Positions 61,144 to 64,000 of a stretch of 64,000 nt of DNA are shown here, in pieces. Under the pieces are notes generated by a model. The model saw nothing but the letters and a program-made list of their open reading frames with translations, was not told the DNA's origin and searched no databases. The stretch lies in assembly GCF_003752025.1 (NCBI RefSeq), contig NZ_RJKR01000006.1, forward strand, positions 717,466 through 781,465, in the 5' to 3' direction. Both the position numbers and the translations under genes were made by a program. Position 1 is the first letter of the stretch. Each line of letters begins with the position of its first letter. This DNA comes from Curtobacterium sp. PhB115. GTDB taxonomy: Bacteria; Actinomycetota; Actinomycetes; Actinomycetales; Microbacteriaceae.

Positions 61144-62034
61144 GTGACACGCAACGACGCGAGAGACGTCGAACACCTGGAGACCGTCGCCCGAGAAGGA
61201 CGCTGGCGTGTCCTCGAGACGGTCGCGACGAGCAAGGCGGGGCACATCGGTGGCCCGATGTCCGCCATGGACCTGATGGTCGCCCTCTACTTCCACCAGC
61301 TCCGGATCGACCCGGAGCAGCCGCAGGACCCCGACCGCGACCGGTTCATCCTGTCCAAGGGGCACTCGGCGATCGGGCTGTACTCGGTCCTGGCCCTCCG
61401 GGGGTACTTCCCCGTCGAGGAACTCGCCACCTTCGACCACGGCGACTCCCGACTGCAGGGACACCCCGACATGAAGCTCACGCCGGGGGTGGACTCCTCC
61501 ACCGGGTCCCTCGGGCAGGGGCTCTCCGCCGGCTCCGGCATGGCGATCGCCGCGAAGATGCAGGGCAAGGACTTCCACACCTGGGTGGTGCTCGGCGACG
61601 GCGAGATCGAGGAGGGCATGGTCTGGGAGACCGTGATCCACGCCCCCCGCTACGGCCTCGACAACCTCACCGCGATCGTCGACCTCAACGGCCTGCAGCA
61701 GTACGGCTGGCCGGCCGGCGACGACGACCGCTACGACCGCAGCGAACCGATGGGGCACGTGAACCTCCCCGCCGTGTTCCGCGGGTTCGGCTGGAACGTC
61801 ATCGAGATCAACGGCCACGACTTCGAGGAGATCCTCGACGCGTACTCCGAGGTCGACGCCGCTCGCGGCACGACCGGCAAGCCGACGGCGATCATCGCCC
61901 ACACCGTCAAGGGCAACGGTGTCTCGTTCACCCGCGCCACGTTCAAGTGGCACAACGGCGTCCCGACCGCGGAGCAGCTCGACACCGCCCGCACGGAACT
62001 GCTCATCGACCAGAAGACGGAGGCCCTGGCATGA
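61144..62034 (+). CDS. Transketolase, N-terminal (ThDP-binding) subunit
   Basis: The 296-residue subunit holds the first third of a transketolase: SKAGHIGGPMSAMDLMVALYF, ILSKGHSAIGLYSVLAL, GSLGQGLSAGSGMAIAAKM and the ThDP motif LGDGEIEEGMVWE. Split transketolases occur in carbohydrate catabolic operons, for example with apiose-type branched sugars. The GTG at 61144 has GAAGGAG 7 bp upstream and was preferred to starts at 61111 and 61114. It overlaps the C-terminal subunit gene by 4 bp. Confidence 0.92.
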   Translation: MTRNDARDVEHLETVAREGRWRVLETVATSKAGHIGGPMSAMDLMVALYFHQLRIDPEQPQDPDRDRFILSKGHSAIGLYSVLALRGYFPVEELATFDHGDSRLQGHPDMKLTPGVDSSTGSLGQGLSAGSGMAIAAKMQGKDFHTWVVLGDGEIEEGMVWETVIHAPRYGLDNLTAIVDLNGLQQYGWPAGDDDRYDRSEPMGHVNLPAVFRGFGWNVIEINGHDFEEILDAYSEVDAARGTTGKPTAIIAHTVKGNGVSFTRATFKWHNGVPTAEQLDTARTELLIDQKTEALA

Positions 62035-63011
62035 AGGCGCAGCGCGCAGTGTGGGGCGACACCCTCACCGAACTCGCACGGACCGACGACCGCATCGTCG
62101 TCGTCGACGGCGACCTCGCGACCTCGACCATGGCGGTCACGTTCGCCGAGGCCCACCCGGACCGGTTCGTCCAGGCCGGCATCGCCGAGCAGAACATGGT
62201 CGGGATCGCGTTCGGCATGTCGACGCTCGGCTACCGCCCCTGGCTGTCGTCGTTCGGCGTCTTCCTGACGAACCGTGCGCTCGACCAGGTGCGCATGCTC
62301 GTCTCCCAGACCAAGGCCCCCGTCCGGCTCGCCGCCGCGTACACCGGGCTGCTCAACGGCGCGAGCGGCAAGACCCACCAGGACATCGAGGACCTGTCGG
62401 TGATGCGTGCGCTGCCGAACATGACCGTCCTCGCGCCGGCCGACGAGACCGAGGCCGCCGCGATGATCCGCTGGGCCGCCGACCACGACGGCCCCGTGTA
62501 CCTCCGGCTCGCCCGCGACGCGGTCGCCGACGTCTTCGACGGCAGCTACGCGTTCCGCATCGGCGCGCCCGTGCTGCTGCGAGACAGCAGCGACGGCGAG
62601 GGCAACGGACGCGAGGCGGGGACCGGCCCCGACGTCACCGTCGTCTCGACCGGCGTCCAGACCTCCCGCACCGTCGAGGCCATCACCGCCGTCGAGGCCG
62701 ACGGACACCGCGTCCGACACGTGCACCTGCCGACGATCAAGCCCCTCGACGAGGACGCCCTCTGGGTACTGCTCGACGGTGCGGCCCAGGTCGTCACGGT
62801 CGAGGAGCACAACGTCGTCGGCGGACTCGGTGACGTCGTCGCGGCGGTCCTCGCCGGCCACGCCAGCGGAGCCCGACTGCACAAGGTCGGGCTCGCCGAC
62901 TCCTGGGCCGAGTCGGGCCCCAACGACTTCCTGCTCGACAAGTACGGACTGTCGGTCGAGCGCGTCGCGGACCGCATCCGTGCCGTCCTCGGGGAGCGAG
63001 TCGCCGCATGA
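62031..63011 (+). CDS. Transketolase, C-terminal subunit
   Basis: The 326-residue subunit contains the pyrimidine-binding domain (VVVDGDLATSTMAVTFAEAHPDRFVQAGIAEQNMVGIAFGMS with the catalytic Glu) and the C-terminal transketolase domain (VTVVSTGVQTSRTVEAI, VTVEEHNVVGGLGDVVAAVLAG). Together with the upstream subunit it forms a complete ThDP enzyme transferring two-carbon units. It overlaps the PfkB gene by 4 bp. Confidence 0.93.
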   Translation: MKAQRAVWGDTLTELARTDDRIVVVDGDLATSTMAVTFAEAHPDRFVQAGIAEQNMVGIAFGMSTLGYRPWLSSFGVFLTNRALDQVRMLVSQTKAPVRLAAAYTGLLNGASGKTHQDIEDLSVMRALPNMTVLAPADETEAAAMIRWAADHDGPVYLRLARDAVADVFDGSYAFRIGAPVLLRDSSDGEGNGREAGTGPDVTVVSTGVQTSRTVEAITAVEADGHRVRHVHLPTIKPLDEDALWVLLDGAAQVVTVEEHNVVGGLGDVVAAVLAGHASGARLHKVGLADSWAESGPNDFLLDKYGLSVERVADRIRAVLGERVAA

Positions 63012-64000
63012 GCACGCTGCGTCCGGACGCCGCGGCGCGGACGGGGACCCGGACGGGACGCACGATCGTCACGCTCACCCCGGCGCCCGCGATCGACCGG
63101 ACGTACTCCGTCGACACCCTGCGGGGTGGGGCCGTGCACCGCGCCCACACCGTCACCGAGACGCTCGGGGGCAACGGCGTGAACGTCACCCGTGCGCTCC
63201 TCGCGCACGGCGCGGCGTCGCAGGCGGTCGCCCCGTTGTCGCCGGAGGCGCTCGCGCCGCTCGACGACGACGCACGCTCCGGCCTGACGCCGGTGGACCT
63301 CGGCGTGCGCACCCGGGTCAACACCGTCGTGACCGCGGCGGACGGCGTCACCACGAACGTCAACGAGGCCCCGGCCCCGCTGACACGTGCGCAGTGGACG
63401 ACGCTGACCGTGGCGGTGCTCCGCACCACGCTGGAGACCGACGCCCGATGGCTCGTGGTGACCGGGTGCCTCCCGGCCGTCGCCGGTGGCGACCACCTCG
63501 TCGACGTGCTCCCGCTCGTCGTCGCGGCCCGCACCATCGGACTGTCCGTCGCGTTCGACGTCCCCGGGCACCAGCTGACGGCGGTCCTCGACCCGCTCGC
63601 GCCGGTGGACCTCGTGAAGCCGAACGTCGACGAACTCGCGCAGGCCGTCGGACACCCTGTCACGACCGTGGACGAGACGGTGCGTGCAGCGCGCGCCCTC
63701 CTCTCGCGGGGCGCACGACGCGCGCTCGTCACGATGGGCGCCGCCGGGGCGCTCCTCGTCGATGCCCACCGACACGAACTCGTCCCCGGGGTCGCGACCG
63801 ACTGCGTCGACACGACCGGGGCCGGTGACGCGGCACTCGCCGGGTACCTCGCCGCCGAGTCGGACGGTGCGACGCCGTCGGCCGCTGCACGACTCGCAGT
63901 CCGTTGGGGCGCGGCAGCGGTTGCCCAGCGGGGCGCTGCACTCCGCGCCACCCCGGCCAGCCGCGGCGACGGCGTTCCGCCGTCCCGCGCACCCCACCAC
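63008..64000 (+). CDS. PfkB-family sugar kinase, 1-phosphofructokinase-like (3' cut by window)
   Basis: The frame is open from the ATG overlapping the transketolase stop to the window edge, 331 codons without a stop. TLTPAPAIDRTYSVDTLRGGAVHRA and LGGNGVNVTRALLAHG match the N-terminal 1-phosphofructokinase/tagatose-6-phosphate kinase pattern (Asn replaces the usual Lys in GGKG), and DTTGAGDAALAGYLAA with Asp274 is the PfkB catalytic motif. Family members phosphorylate sugar phosphates. Co-transcription with transketolase suggests feeding a phosphorylated sugar into the pentose phosphate pathway. It is unlikely to be IolC, whose sequence style differs. Confidence 0.88.
   Translation, partial: MSTLRPDAAARTGTRTGRTIVTLTPAPAIDRTYSVDTLRGGAVHRAHTVTETLGGNGVNVTRALLAHGAASQAVAPLSPEALAPLDDDARSGLTPVDLGVRTRVNTVVTAADGVTTNVNEAPAPLTRAQWTTLTVAVLRTTLETDARWLVVTGCLPAVAGGDHLVDVLPLVVAARTIGLSVAFDVPGHQLTAVLDPLAPVDLVKPNVDELAQAVGHPVTTVDETVRAARALLSRGARRALVTMGAAGALLVDAHRHELVPGVATDCVDTTGAGDAALAGYLAAESDGATPSAAARLAVRWGAAAVAQRGAALRATPASRGDGVPPSRAPHH

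Overview
The window is a very GC-rich, gene-dense chromosomal segment of an actinobacterium. GTG starts and 4-bp ATGA/GTGA gene overlaps are common. The radA neighbourhood, single-copy tRNA-Ser(CGA), ECF biotin transporter component BioY and actinobacterial iol genes suggest Microbacteriaceae, possibly Curtobacterium. The genus is an inference from gene content and was not tested. No insertion sequence, prophage, rRNA or CRISPR array was seen.

Region 1 (1-4900) holds the end of an SseB-like gene, radA, an SGNH hydrolase and a complete tRNA-Ser(CGA) with promoter and terminator. Just 3' of the tRNA lies a small scrapyard: the broken C-terminal half of a NERD-domain gene runs into the C-terminal nuclease-like domain of a polymorphic toxin, followed by a candidate immunity gene. 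Two coupled genes of unknown function follow.

Region 2 (4958-14976, minus strand) is a seven-gene operon: APC permease, DUF1989 pair UAAP2/UAAP1, a 1229-residue biotin-dependent urea/guanidine carboxylase, allophanate hydrolase, a TetR regulator and BioY. It reads as a complete route from guanidine (or urea) to ammonia and CO2, with its own biotin uptake component. A palindrome in the leader is a candidate TetR operator.

Region 3 (15104-40916) is the most unusual part. About 20 catabolic and transport genes surround one FCD-type GntR regulator: aldehyde dehydrogenase, RidA, PLP enzyme, sarcosine/N-methyltryptophan oxidase-like flavoenzyme, gamma-glutamyltransferase-like protein, copper amine oxidase, amidase, cytidine-deaminase-like protein, isochorismatase-like hydrolase, three amidohydrolases plus a phosphotriesterase relative, a peptide-type ABC transporter, a cyclase-family hydrolase and a lactonase-like metallohydrolase. 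All main promoters carry GGATCC-centred boxes in pairs or triplets spaced 21 bp (22 bp in one case), the downstream box overlapping the -10 element. This defines one regulon, probably for uptake and breakdown of an amine- or amide-containing compound. The substrate is unknown. Two of its hydrolase-fold proteins have lost metal ligands.

Region 4 (40938-44080) has an ArsR regulator coupled to an EamA exporter with a long histidine-rich tail, then a sugar-porter MFS gene closed by a 17-bp-arm terminator.

Region 5 (44122-64000) is a cyclitol/sugar catabolic region: a CUT2-type ABC importer, a second sugar porter, LacI with a double operator, three Gfo/Idh dehydrogenases, an IolE-like protein, a second TIM-barrel isomerase, iolB, iolD, an aldehyde dehydrogenase, two overlapping IclR genes, and a divergent operon of split transketolase plus a PfkB kinase cut by the window edge. 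It fits myo-inositol or related cyclitol breakdown, although iolC and iolJ are not in the window.
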